Positions 45,358 through 53,324 are shown, counted from the first letter of the stretch. The stretch is 64,000 nt of DNA from an uncultured Lachnospiraceae bacterium (GCA_910587715.1 CAJUMV010000017.1:12420-76419), one strand, 5' to 3'. Numbers and translations are program-made. Notes: a model not told the origin generated them from the letters alone.

Positions 45358-47139
45358 ATGAAGAAGAAATTTTCAATTAATGACATGACAGTCAGAAATA
45401 AGATTACTTTGTTTAGTGTGTTAATGCTGGGTCTGATGCTTATCCTTTCAGCAGTGGGCATATGGTCCTCCAATATGGTAAACCAGGCGCGGACGGGTCT
45501 GAATAACAGTGCGCTGGCACAGTTTGATATCACGCAGGGATTCGCTGATTTCTGTAATATCAAGGTTCGGGTGCGCAACATCCTGTTTGCCTACTATGAT
45601 GATCCTGATGCAATGCAGCAGCAGGAGCAGTTGATTGAGGAGTATAAGGCAGACGCCAGAAAGTATCTGGATCTTTTCGAAGACAGAATGGTAAGTCTGT
45701 CGCCCGAGATTCAGGCACAGTACCAGACTGTGGAGGATAAGATCAATTCCTGGTATGAGTCCACGCAGGAAGATATTGATATGGCGAAAGCCGGTCAGGT
45801 AGAGCAGGCGGTAAACGCTCTGATGACCAACGGCAAAGTGATTGCGGATGATGTGGAGAACGGTCTCACAGAGCTGATCAGTGCGATAGAAACAGATACT
45901 AAGGAGAAAGAAGTGAAAATCCAGCAGCAGCTGACCGGACTGACCATTCTGCAGGTGGCGGTTATGGTTCTGGCGGTTCTGATCACCATTATGTACTGCC
46001 TGTTCCTGATCAAAGCAATCACAAGACCGATGGCGAAGCTGTCAGAGGCGGCTAAGAAGATGACCATGGGCGACATCGACGTCGATTGTGAGAAGATTTA
46101 CAATGATGATCTGGGTGAGCTGCTTGATGAGTTTGCACAGATGGCAGATGCAATCAGAGAACAGACCAGAATTACCGAGGCAATCTCTAAGGGCGACTTG
46201 ACCAGAGAAGCAAATCCCCGCAGTGACAGGGATGTGCTGGGCAAGGCAATCGTCAGACTGCTTTCCGAGAACAACATGACACTGAGCAATGTAAAAGAGG
46301 CGAGCGCACAGATTACCGTCGGCTCCGAGCAGGTGGCAAATGCCAGCCAGGCTCTGGCACAGGGTTCTACCGAGCAGGCAAGCGCGATTCAGCAGGTAAC
46401 CGCTTCCATGGACGAGGTAACACAGCGTACCAAGGCTAACGCGACAGAAGCAGGCGAAGCAAATGTTCTGGTACAGAATATCAAACAGATGGCTACCTCC
46501 GGCAATGAGCAGATGAAGTCCATGATTGGCGCGATGGATGATATCAACGCATCCTCCGAGACGATTTCCAAGATTATTAAGACCATTGACGATATCGCGT
46601 TCCAGACCAATATCCTTGCGCTGAATGCAGCGGTTGAAGCGGCGAGAGCAGGTGTACACGGCAAGGGCTTTGCGGTTGTGGCTGAGGAAGTAAGAAATCT
46701 GGCAGCGAAGAGTGCGGCTGCGGCAAGCGAGACAGCAGAGATGATTGACGACACGATACATAAAGTCGGCAACGGTACAAAGATTGCGCAGGATACGGCG
46801 AAGTCTCTGGATGAGATCGTAACCTCTATCGACGAGATCGTAGGTCTAATCAGCAACATTACATCTTCCTCTAATGATCAGGCGACGGCAATCTCCCAGA
46901 TTGATCAGGCGATTTCCCAGGTATCTACCGTGGTACAGACCAACGCGGCTACCAGCCAGCAGTGTGCGGCGGCAAGTGAGGAGCTTTCCAATCAGGCAGT
47001 TACCCTTAAGAACCTTATGGCGAGATATCAGCTGGCTACAAACAACGGTATGGGCGCCAGCAGTTTTGCGGACAGCACGCCTACTTACAGCAGCGAGCCG
47101 ACAATCTCTCTGGACGGGGATTACGACGACAAGTATTAA
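45358..47139 (+). CDS. Methyl-accepting chemotaxis protein
   Basis: The 593-residue transmembrane receptor has TM1 (about 19-37), an extracellular four-helix-bundle sensor (about 38-195, 4HB_MCP type), TM2 (about 196-216), a HAMP domain and a cytoplasmic signalling domain with the hairpin tip IAFQTNILALNAAVEAARAG. Methylation-helix regions flank the tip. The C-terminus (about 570-593) is a Ser/Asp-rich tail without a CheR-binding pentapeptide. It is the only receptor in the cluster, so probably the dedicated input; the ligand is unknown. Two hairpins follow, the second a terminator. Confidence 0.95.
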   Translation: MKKKFSINDMTVRNKITLFSVLMLGLMLILSAVGIWSSNMVNQARTGLNNSALAQFDITQGFADFCNIKVRVRNILFAYYDDPDAMQQQEQLIEEYKADARKYLDLFEDRMVSLSPEIQAQYQTVEDKINSWYESTQEDIDMAKAGQVEQAVNALMTNGKVIADDVENGLTELISAIETDTKEKEVKIQQQLTGLTILQVAVMVLAVLITIMYCLFLIKAITRPMAKLSEAAKKMTMGDIDVDCEKIYNDDLGELLDEFAQMADAIREQTRITEAISKGDLTREANPRSDRDVLGKAIVRLLSENNMTLSNVKEASAQITVGSEQVANASQALAQGSTEQASAIQQVTASMDEVTQRTKANATEAGEANVLVQNIKQMATSGNEQMKSMIGAMDDINASSETISKIIKTIDDIAFQTNILALNAAVEAARAGVHGKGFAVVAEEVRNLAAKSAAAASETAEMIDDTIHKVGNGTKIAQDTAKSLDEIVTSIDEIVGLISNITSSSNDQATAISQIDQAISQVSTVVQTNAATSQQCAAASEELSNQAVTLKNLMARYQLATNNGMGASSFADSTPTYSSEPTISLDGDYDDKY

Positions 47140-47179
47140 GAAATGTGCAGACCGCGACAGTCTGCACAACATAGAGGAG

Positions 47180-47212
47180 AGAGCCATTGCCTGCGTGCGG
47201 TGGCTCTTTTTC
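47180..47212 (+). terminator. Intrinsic terminator of the chemosensory cluster
   Basis: AGAGCCA and TGGCTCT arms are followed by TTTTT. A separate perfect 8-base hairpin, GTGCAGAC/GTCTGCAC, precedes it at 47145-47167. Confidence 0.8.
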
Positions 47213-47273
47213 CGTCCAAGGGGATGCATGGCGGGTGATGGAAAGAAATGAGATGGAAATATGCGGCAAGCCC

Positions 47274-47302
47274 TTGACATTTTCCTAAAAACTATATATA
47301 AT
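47274..47302 (+). promoter_or_regulatory. Consensus promoter of tRNA-Arg
   Basis: A perfect TTGACA and perfect TATAAT are separated by 17 bases, about 50 bases before the tRNA. Confidence 0.75.
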
Positions 47303-47355
47303 TTCATATGTTGCCGGGGTGTTCTGTTTATATGACAGGGTGCGCGGCAGGATGT

Positions 47356-47429
47356 GTGCGTTTAGCTCAGCTGGATAGAGCGTTTGGCTACGGACCAAAA
47401 GGTCGGGGGTTCGAATCCTCTAACGCACG
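47356..47429 (+). tRNA. tRNA-Arg (anticodon ACG)
   Basis: The 74-base gene folds as a cloverleaf: acceptor GTGCGTT/AACGCAC, D-arm GCTC..GAGC, anticodon stem TTTGG/CCAAA with loop CTACGGA, T-arm containing GGTTCGAATCC, discriminator G. The anticodon ACG reads CGN arginine codons after A34 deamination. CCA is not encoded. A terminator follows. Confidence 0.95.
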
Positions 47430-47440
47430 TTTAGGTGGAC

Positions 47441-47482
47441 AGGTGCGAACACTCTCAGGGGTGGTCGCACCTTCTGTTTTTT
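47441..47482 (+). terminator. Intrinsic terminator of tRNA-Arg
   Basis: AGGTGCGA and TCGCACCT form an 8-base stem followed by TCTGTTTTTT. Confidence 0.8.
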
Positions 47483-47577
47483 CAAAGGATTATATTTGGG
47501 TGTATGATATAGTTGTAATCTATGTTAAAATTAGGGTGACGAGGATAAAGGGAAGTGTGGAAGGGGAGAATACAGAC

Positions 47578-48025
47578 GTGAGAGTGTACTTGGATAATTG
47601 TAGTTATAATCGTCCTTATGATGACCAGTCTCAAATGCGCATTCATCTGGAGACACAGGCTAAGATTCATATACAAGATATGATAAGGGAAAAAGGCTAG
47701 AGCTTGTGACATCGTATGTTCTCGATTTTGAGAATAGCAATAACCGCTCCGTGCAAAAGAAGATGGCGATTGAGAAATTTATGAAAGACTATGCCGCACT
47801 ATATGTCAGTAACAGAAATGAGAAATAGCAAAGCTTGTTAAGCCCATCATGCTGACGGGGGTTAAGGAGAAGGATGCCTATCATGTGGCTTGTGCTATTG
47901 TAGCGAAATGTAACTATTTTATTACAACAGATGATCGGCTTTTGAAATATCGGTCAGAAAGAGTGGATTTGGTAACGCCGGAGGAATTTATAAGAAGAAT
48001 AGAGATAGATGACAGACTGTCGTAG
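47578..48025 (+). pseudogene. Frameshifted PIN-domain protein gene
   Basis: Three reading frames together restore a PIN-like ribonuclease of about 148 residues. The first (GTG 47578, RBS AAGGGGAG) gives VRVYLDNCSYNRPYDDQS with the first acidic residue. A shift at an A run near 47690 leads to LELVTSYVLDFENSNN. A second shift near 47825 leads to KEKDAYHVACAIVAKCNYF and TTDDRLL, which hold the other acidic ligands. Both shifts create stops, so the gene is inactive unless the sequence contains errors. Such genes are usually toxin-like or orphan PIN proteins in Lachnospiraceae. A terminator follows. Confidence 0.8.
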
Positions 48026-48062
48026 GGTATGTCGGATGTAAAAGTCCGATATGCCTTTTTTA
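48025..48062 (+). terminator. Intrinsic terminator after the PIN pseudogene
   Basis: GGTATGTCGGA and TCCGATATGCC form an 11-base stem with two G-U pairs, followed by TTTTTT. Confidence 0.75.
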
Positions 48063-48072
48063 AATTTGGGTG

Positions 48073-48100
48073 TTGACAAACTGTTCATACTGTATATAAT
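48073..48100 (+). promoter_or_regulatory. Sigma-A promoter of the gntR-ABC operon
   Basis: A perfect TTGACA and perfect TATAAT are separated by 16 bases; the -10 lies inside a dyad at 48087-48116. Confidence 0.75.
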
Positions 48101-48116
48101 GATATATATACAGTAT
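48087..48116. promoter_or_regulatory. Operator dyad, likely GntR autoregulation site
   Basis: Perfect 12-base arms ATACTGTATATA and TATATACAGTAT flank 6 bases and cover the -10 box. The overlapping CAGTATATACTG (48111-48122) is itself a perfect palindrome. A GntR regulator is the first gene of this transcript. Confidence 0.7.
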
Positions 48117-48173
48117 ATACTGACGGCGCGAACTGTGACGACAGGGAGCGCAAAAGAATAAGGGAGGTATCCA

Positions 48174-48545
48174 TTGAAAATTATTATATCGAACCAATCC
48201 GAGCTGCCAATCTATGCGCAGATAAGAGAGCAGCTTAAGGAGCAGATTTTAAACGGGCAAATCCCGGAGGGAGAGACTCTTCCCTCCATCCGCCAGCTTG
48301 CGAAGGAGGTGGGCGTCAGCGTGATTACCACCACCCGCGCATACAGCGAGCTGGAAGCGGAAGGCTTTATCGCCACCATGCAGGGGAAGGGCAGCGTAGT
48401 GCTTCCCACGGACAATAACCTGCTGCGGGAGCAGTACCTTCTGCGGATTGAGGAGGGGCTGTCCACGGCAATAGAGACGGCGAAAACAATGGGAATGTCA
48501 AATAAGGAACTGACGGATATTTTTCATAACTTGTTGGAAACATAA
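48174..48545 (+). CDS. GntR-family regulator, YtrA type
   Basis: The 123-residue protein has the winged helix (about 10-75; PIYAQIREQLKEQILNGQI, LPSIRQLAKEVGVSVITTTRAY) and only a short C-terminal dimerisation helix pair, as in YtrA. Such regulators repress an adjacent ABC transporter and respond to cell-envelope stress. The start is TTG at 48174, 6 bases after AGGGAGG; no ATG is available near it. It heads the operon with ATPase and permease genes. Confidence 0.9.
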   Translation: MKIIISNQSELPIYAQIREQLKEQILNGQIPEGETLPSIRQLAKEVGVSVITTTRAYSELEAEGFIATMQGKGSVVLPTDNNLLREQYLLRIEEGLSTAIETAKTMGMSNKELTDIFHNLLET

Positions 48546-48565
48546 GGTTTCGGAAAGGAATGGGA

Positions 48566-49426
48566 ATGATGGAATTGTTGGAAGTAAAAAATCTGTCTAA
48601 GCATTATAAGAGCTTTGACTTAAGGGATATCAGCTTTACCCTGCCGAAAGGCTATATCATGGGGTATGTGGGGGCGAACGGCTCCGGAAAGACGACGACT
48701 CTGAACCTGATTACGGGCATTTTGAAAAGTACGGAGGGTGAAGTGTATATTGACGGGCTGTCCTGCGAAAAAGACATGAGGGCTTACAAGGAGAAAATCG
48801 GTTACGTGGGGGATGAGTCTTACTTTCCTGAACATCTGAAAATCAAGCATATCAGGGGTATGTTAAAGGACTTTTATGGGACTTTTTCTGTAGAGAAATT
48901 TGACAGTTATATCCGTAACTGGAATCTGCCGGAGAATAAGCTGATTAAGGACTTTTCCAGAGGGATGAAGGTGATGCTGATGTTCGCGTCGGTGCTTGCC
49001 AGAGACACGAAGCTGCTTGTTCTGGATGAAGCCACCAACGGACTTGACCCGGTAATGCGGACGGAGGTGATGAAGCTCTTGCAGGAATATGTGATGGACG
49101 GGGAGCGGAGCGTCATTTTCTCCACCCACATTTTAAGCGACCTGGAGCAGATTGCGGATTATATTTACTTTATCCACGGGGGAAGGACAGTTCTTTATGA
49201 CGCGAAGGATGAACTGATTGAAAACTTTCTTTTAGTAAAGGGCGAGAGCGAGAAGATTCCGCCTGCACTGGAGAAGGAGCTGATAGGTTTGGAGAAAAAT
49301 GCCTACGGTTTCGAGGCGATTCTGCCGAGTGACAAGGCGGAGCTTCTGGGGAGTGCGTTTCTCTTCGAGAAACCGACCATTGACCAGATTGTCATTCACT
49401 ATATTAAAAATAAGGGGGAGCAGTAA
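48566..49426 (+). CDS. ABC transporter ATP-binding protein
   Basis: The 286-residue ATPase has Walker A GANGSGKTT, a signature-like SRGMKVMLMFA, Walker B LLVLDEATNGLDP (Ala instead of the usual Pro) and H-loop FSTHILSD. A C-terminal extension of about 80 residues resembles other YtrB-type proteins. It would energise the six-helix permease encoded one base downstream. ATG 48566 is best placed after AAAGGA; ATGs at 48560 and 48569 are alternatives. Confidence 0.9.
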   Translation: MMELLEVKNLSKHYKSFDLRDISFTLPKGYIMGYVGANGSGKTTTLNLITGILKSTEGEVYIDGLSCEKDMRAYKEKIGYVGDESYFPEHLKIKHIRGMLKDFYGTFSVEKFDSYIRNWNLPENKLIKDFSRGMKVMLMFASVLARDTKLLVLDEATNGLDPVMRTEVMKLLQEYVMDGERSVIFSTHILSDLEQIADYIYFIHGGRTVLYDAKDELIENFLLVKGESEKIPPALEKELIGLEKNAYGFEAILPSDKAELLGSAFLFEKPTIDQIVIHYIKNKGEQ

Positions 49427-49427
49427 A

Positions 49428-50114
49428 ATGAGAGCGATATCTTTTATGAAAATAGACTATGTGTTGACGAGGAAACAGATGTATTTTATGCCGGTATTTT
49501 TTGTTCTGGCATGGGTTGTGGGTACGGGCGTAACCGAAGGCGCAATGTCTCTGCTGGTGACGTGTTCCTATATGTTTTTTGTGGCTTCCATATTTTCGAC
49601 GGCGCCTTTTGGGTATTGTGTCGGGAAGAACAGGGGATTTCTGCTGCTGCTTCCCGCAACGGTGAAAGAGAGGGTAGCGGGGCGGTTCTTGTATGGGCTG
49701 TCCTTCGTGGCTCTGCTGGGTGTTCTTTGCGCCGCTCTGTGGGGCGTATATGCGCTGACGGGCTATGAACTCCCGCTCTGGACAGTAGCGATTGGTCTGT
49801 GCGAGCTGGCAGCCGGCATTCTGCTTATGGCGTTAGAGTTTCTTTTCTTCTATCTTTTTGGGGAAGGCAAAGAAAACTGGCAGTATCTGAGCAATATTGT
49901 ACGGGTTGCGCCGGGGATGGCAATGTTTTTCGCCGTGAATGCTTTTGTGGGTGAAATACAGGATATGACGCCTGCGGGCACGAGCGTTGATCTGGAAGCG
50001 TTTGCGGGAAAGTTTATGCAGGCGGGCGTGGCGGCAGTCGCGGCTTCGCTGCTTTTGACGGCTGCGGCCGCGGCAGTCTGTGTGAAGGTGATTGAAAAGC
50101 GGGACTATGCATAA
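49428..50114 (+). CDS. ABC-2 type transporter permease
   Basis: The 228-residue membrane protein has about six hydrophobic helices and begins with MRAISFMKIDYVLTRKQM, a typical start for ABC-2-like permeases paired with YtrA/YtrB systems. PATVKERVAGRFLYG is a conserved cytoplasmic loop. It likely exports or senses an envelope-active compound. ATG 49428 comes right after the ATPase stop and has an RBS inside that gene's end. Confidence 0.85.
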   Translation: MRAISFMKIDYVLTRKQMYFMPVFFVLAWVVGTGVTEGAMSLLVTCSYMFFVASIFSTAPFGYCVGKNRGFLLLLPATVKERVAGRFLYGLSFVALLGVLCAALWGVYALTGYELPLWTVAIGLCELAAGILLMALEFLFFYLFGEGKENWQYLSNIVRVAPGMAMFFAVNAFVGEIQDMTPAGTSVDLEAFAGKFMQAGVAAVAASLLLTAAAAAVCVKVIEKRDYA

Positions 50115-50274
50115 ATCACAATAGGAACCCCTAAAATCTGGGAAAATACGGTAAATAGTGAAAATCTTGCTCCTCATGCTTGCAAAACACTGTAGAATAC
50201 TGTAAAATAGTGACGTTATCGACTGGCAGTCATGTGGTCGGAGTCATAGTTTTCAAGTGTGGAGGAAAGAAATC

Positions 50275-50745
50275 ATGGAAAGAGTATGGACTGTAACAGA
50301 CAGCATGGGAAATCCCCATCAGATTATGTTTAAGAAGGGGTTCGGAGGCGCGAAGTGTATCGTTGACGGAGATACATACAAGATGAAATCAAAGAACTGG
50401 GTGGTTTGGATGGCGGATCATCAAATCAGCATTCCCGGTGCGGAGTGTAATCTGGTGGTGATTGGCAACAAGATTCGTCTGGCGGTGAACGGCACTTACT
50501 TAGAGGACGGCACACCTTATGAGCCAATCAGAAACATTCCGGGGTGGATCAATGTTTTGACATTGCTGAACTTCGTTTACGCTTGGTTTATGTTTGGCAT
50601 CATCGGATTTTTAATAGCGTTTCTGCTGGATCTGCTGACGTATAAGCTGTGCCTGAGCAAGAAAATTACGCTGGGTATGATTATCCAGATAGCGTTGCTG
50701 GTAGTGATGCTGGTACTCACTGTTGCCGTTTTTATACTGGCATAA
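50275..50745 (+). CDS. Hypothetical membrane protein with FAIM-like beta domain
   Basis: The 156-residue protein starts with about 85 beta-strand-rich residues (WTVTDSMGNPHQIMFKKG, then GGAKCIVDGDTYKMKSKNW, then VVIGNKIRLAVNG) and ends with two membrane helices (about 92-117 and 132-155). The beta part has a pattern like the FAIM1 fold, but this is a visual impression. There is no signal peptide, so the beta domain should be cytoplasmic. ATG 50275 has GGAGG 8 bases upstream. Separate from the ABC genes by 160 bases. Confidence 0.6.
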   Translation: MERVWTVTDSMGNPHQIMFKKGFGGAKCIVDGDTYKMKSKNWVVWMADHQISIPGAECNLVVIGNKIRLAVNGTYLEDGTPYEPIRNIPGWINVLTLLNFVYAWFMFGIIGFLIAFLLDLLTYKLCLSKKITLGMIIQIALLVVMLVLTVAVFILA

Positions 50746-50766
50746 GGGCAGGGAAGGAGCAAGACG

Positions 50767-51312
50767 ATGGACGAAAATACAAACTACGGATATCATGACG
50801 GCAGTTACAATAATCAGGGAGTTGACGGCGGTCAGCCGTACGGGCAGAATGAACAGCCTTTCGTGAGCGCACCGCAGAATGACCAGTCCTACGGGAATGG
50901 TCAGCCGTATGGGCAGAATAACCAGCCTTATGCAAACGGTCAGCCGTACGGGCAGAATGCATACGGGCAGGCGCCCCAATATACGCAGGTGCCTTACGGC
51001 GCGCAGCAGCAGTACAACCAGCAGAATTTTGGGCAGCCGGTGAAAGCGGTCGTGTATGACGCTGTACCCGAGAAGGGCACCGGAACGTCGGTGGGCGCAC
51101 TTGTATGCGGTATTTTGGGACTCATCTTTTTCTGGATTCCCGGCGTGGACATTGGCTTATGCCTTGCCGGTCTGATTTGCGGTATCGTTTCCCTTGTCAA
51201 AGGATTTGGCGGGAAAGCGATGGCGATTACGGGATTGATTCTTTCGGTTCTGGCAAGTATCCTGACACTAATCTTTTTCTACTTCTTTGCGTTGGGGATG
51301 ATGCTTATGTAA
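50767..51312 (+). CDS. DUF4190-type membrane protein with Gln/Asn/Tyr-rich N-terminus
   Basis: Residues 1-95 are low complexity with repeats of the form GQPYGQN/NQPYANGQPYG. Residues about 108-175 are the two-helix DUF4190 domain (LVCGILGLIFFWIPG, LICGIVSLVKG, ITGLILSVLASIL). The function is unknown; such proteins are common in Firmicutes and Actinobacteria membranes. It begins 21 bases after the previous gene and is probably co-transcribed. Two hairpins follow. Confidence 0.8.
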   Translation: MDENTNYGYHDGSYNNQGVDGGQPYGQNEQPFVSAPQNDQSYGNGQPYGQNNQPYANGQPYGQNAYGQAPQYTQVPYGAQQQYNQQNFGQPVKAVVYDAVPEKGTGTSVGALVCGILGLIFFWIPGVDIGLCLAGLICGIVSLVKGFGGKAMAITGLILSVLASILTLIFFYFFALGMMLM

Positions 51313-51346
51313 GGGAGAAAAAACTGATGGGGAGGTTCCCCATTAT

Positions 51347-51373
51347 TGGCGGGTATAGCACCCGCCATTTTTT
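51347..51373 (+). terminator. Intrinsic terminator after the DUF4190 gene
   Basis: GGCGGGT and ACCCGCC arms flank ATAGC, followed by ATTTTTT. A shorter hairpin, ATGGGGA/TCCCCAT, precedes it at 51327-51343. Confidence 0.8.
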
Positions 51374-51416
51374 GCGTGCATAAGCAGAGTCAGAAGCATT
51401 TCGAATCTGCTTATGC
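51372..51416. repeat. Short intergenic repeat with hairpin, copy 1
   Basis: Positions 51372-51395 match 60459-60482 at 22 of 24 bases (shared core ATAAGCAGAGTCAGAA). In this copy the element also forms a perfect 11-base dyad, GCATAAGCAGA with TCTGCTTATGC (51378-51416). Both copies directly follow a terminator. Confidence 0.6.
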
Positions 51417-51471
51417 TCAAAATGCACCATATTCCTTCGGAGCTGCAACTCCCTTATTTTTGTGTCTGAAA

Positions 51472-51498
51472 TGAAACTTTTCGGCGGTCTGAATCGTA
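51472..51498 (+). promoter_or_regulatory. ECF-type promoter ahead of an ECF sigma gene
   Basis: TGAAAC and CGTA are separated by 17 bases, fitting the known pattern for Bacillus extracytoplasmic sigma factors (TGAAAC-N16/17-CGTA/C). The downstream gene encodes such a factor, so autoregulation is suggested. Confidence 0.6.
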
Positions 51499-51572
51499 TT
51501 ATAGACAGGAGAGGAGAAAACAGGTTATTATATTTACTGAAATGACAGACTGACAGAAGGACGCATGAGGGG

Positions 51573-52061
51573 ATGGAGCAGAAGTGGAGCTATCTGGTGG
51601 ACGAGTACCGTGCCATGTTGTATCGGATTGCTTTCTCTAACATGAAGAATCGGGCGGATGCCGAGGATGCGGTGCAGGAGGCATTTCTGCGTTACATGAG
51701 GGAAGAGAAGCCTATTCAGAATAAGGAACATGAGAAAGCGTGGCTGATACGAACCACCATTCATATTTGTCTGGATATTTTAAAAAGCGGCTGGTATCAG
51801 AGGACGGTTCCCTGGAACGAGTCTTTTGAAAATGCGGCAAAAAATATTTATCTGCCTTATCAGGTCAGGGATGACGAAACGCTTGAGGCGGTGCTGCGGC
51901 TGCCTGTACATTACAGGAATCCGATTTACCTTTTTTACTATGAGGATTATTCGATTCATGAGATTGCGGGGATTCTCAATGAGAAAGAGGGGACGATCAA
52001 GACAAGGCTGCGCAGGGGCAGAGAGGAAGTAAAGAAAATTCTGACGGAAGGGAGGCCGTAG
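51573..52061 (+). CDS. ECF-family RNA polymerase sigma factor
   Basis: The 162-residue protein has sigma region 2 (about 10-75; YRIAFSNMKNRADAEDAVQEAFLRY) and region 4 (about 105-155; LPVHYRNPIYLFYYEDYSIHEIAGIL, GTIKTRLRRGRE). No region 3 is present, as expected for the group. The usual membrane anti-sigma gene does not follow; two cytoplasmic proteins of unknown function do. The start is uncertain, as GAGGGG abuts ATG 51573 and AGAAGG lies 12 bases upstream. Confidence 0.9.
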   Translation: MEQKWSYLVDEYRAMLYRIAFSNMKNRADAEDAVQEAFLRYMREEKPIQNKEHEKAWLIRTTIHICLDILKSGWYQRTVPWNESFENAAKNIYLPYQVRDDETLEAVLRLPVHYRNPIYLFYYEDYSIHEIAGILNEKEGTIKTRLRRGREEVKKILTEGRP

Positions 52062-52064
52062 AAC

Positions 52065-52580
52065 ATGGGAATACAGGAGGTACAGGGACAACAGGGAGGA
52101 ACGCCGGCATATCAGAAAAAGGAGAAAACCGGGCGCACGAAAGGGTTTCAGGAAAGCTTTTTGCAGAACCTGAAAAATCGGGATCAGGCTAAGCACGTTG
52201 GCACATCTGAGGAGACGGAAGCAAAGCGGGGTGTCAGAGATACACAGACCGGGGTGAACAAAAAGGCGGATAAAGTGGGCATGGGAAGAATCGGCGCAGC
52301 GTCCGGCATTCGTGTGAACGCAGCAGCGACGCAGGAAGCCTTACAGGCTGTGGAGGTGAGACATATGAGCTACGAGGAGAGTGACCATGTGAGGATTGCC
52401 GTGACGGAAGGCTATACGCTGAAAGGAAAGCGCGAGGAAGGGGAAGGCGCCCGGGTCTACGTGGAGGCGAAGTATGAGGACGGCAGGGTGGAGGCTTATC
52501 AGGTAGAGATGGCGAAAGTGCCGGAACGGACAGAACATATCATCGAGCAGTTTGCGTTAGAGACGATGCAGGATGAATGA
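52065..52580 (+). CDS. Hypothetical protein in ECF operon
   Basis: The 171-residue protein is hydrophilic. The first 85 residues are low complexity and Lys/Gln/Thr-rich; the remainder (ATQEALQAVEVRHMSYEESD, then VRIAVTEGYTLKGKRE, then ARVYVEAKYEDGRVEAYQVE) is a likely small beta sheet. No signal peptide or membrane helix is seen, so it is not a conventional anti-sigma factor. It starts 3 bases after the sigma gene with AGG(ins)AACATG context. I do not recognise the family. Confidence 0.65.
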   Translation: MGIQEVQGQQGGTPAYQKKEKTGRTKGFQESFLQNLKNRDQAKHVGTSEETEAKRGVRDTQTGVNKKADKVGMGRIGAASGIRVNAAATQEALQAVEVRHMSYEESDHVRIAVTEGYTLKGKREEGEGARVYVEAKYEDGRVEAYQVEMAKVPERTEHIIEQFALETMQDE

Positions 52581-52652
52581 TGGGATTTGCGGCGGTGTGC
52601 TGCCTGCCGCGAACCTGTATGGATGTAAAGGCGGCGCAGAAAAGAGGAAAGT

Positions 52653-53324
52653 ATGATTTACAACGACCGTTATCTGGGGTATCAGACATGGAATACGACA
52701 AATAAAACGGCGGAGACGCTGGCGAAACAGATGAAGTCCGCATCTGACCGAAGGAAGGCGGGAATGGACGGAGAAGCCGATCCGGACAGCTTTGCCGCCA
52801 AATTAAAGCGTGCGGACGAGTATGCGGCGTCAGGGGAGCATCATGGCGCGGAGGACTCGATTGCCATCGTGCTGCGGCAGATGGATGAACCGACGCCGGG
52901 CAATCCGGTGACAAAGGATTTCTGGCATAACGGCGCGCACGTTTCCGTCAGCAAGGATGTTATGTACGGGAATACCATTACCATCGGCGGCAGCTCGAAT
53001 CCGGACTGGATTTATGTGGACACGTCCGTGGGCGCGGTTAAAATAGACTTAAACGATATGACCAGTCTGATGAAGTGTCTGGATTTGTTTTCACCGGAAG
53101 ATTTAAACGCGATTCTTAGGAAGATTCAGGAGGTCAAGCAGGCAAGAGAAGCAATGAATCAGATTGACCGTATGCAGGACGAACTGGTGAAAAACGGACG
53201 GGATTCGGAGAAGGAAGGCGGTGAAAACGGCGGGGAGCAGTCTGTCGGCGAAGCCGTCGGTGTGGTCAGCGCGGAGGAAATGCGCGGGATAGAAGAGAAG
53301 CGTGAAAAGAAATTTATCGGGTAA
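52653..53324 (+). CDS. Hypothetical protein in ECF operon
   Basis: The 223-residue soluble protein begins MIYNDRYLGYQTWNTT, has a helical part (about 20-70), a short beta part (VSVSKDVMYGNTITIGG, then DWIYVDTSVGAVKIDL) and a C-terminal charged coiled coil (about 150-223). The family is unknown to me. The preceding gene ends 72 bases upstream, and both are probably transcribed with the ECF factor. A role as its target or cytoplasmic regulator is only a guess. Confidence 0.6.
   Translation: MIYNDRYLGYQTWNTTNKTAETLAKQMKSASDRRKAGMDGEADPDSFAAKLKRADEYAASGEHHGAEDSIAIVLRQMDEPTPGNPVTKDFWHNGAHVSVSKDVMYGNTITIGGSSNPDWIYVDTSVGAVKIDLNDMTSLMKCLDLFSPEDLNAILRKIQEVKQAREAMNQIDRMQDELVKNGRDSEKEGGENGGEQSVGEAVGVVSAEEMRGIEEKREKKFIG

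Noticed and set aside
47308..47700. 130-codon frame running through tRNA-Arg into the PIN gene
   Set aside because: Its first half covers the tRNA and its terminator; only the last 40 codons, from GTG 47578, belong to the PIN pseudogene.
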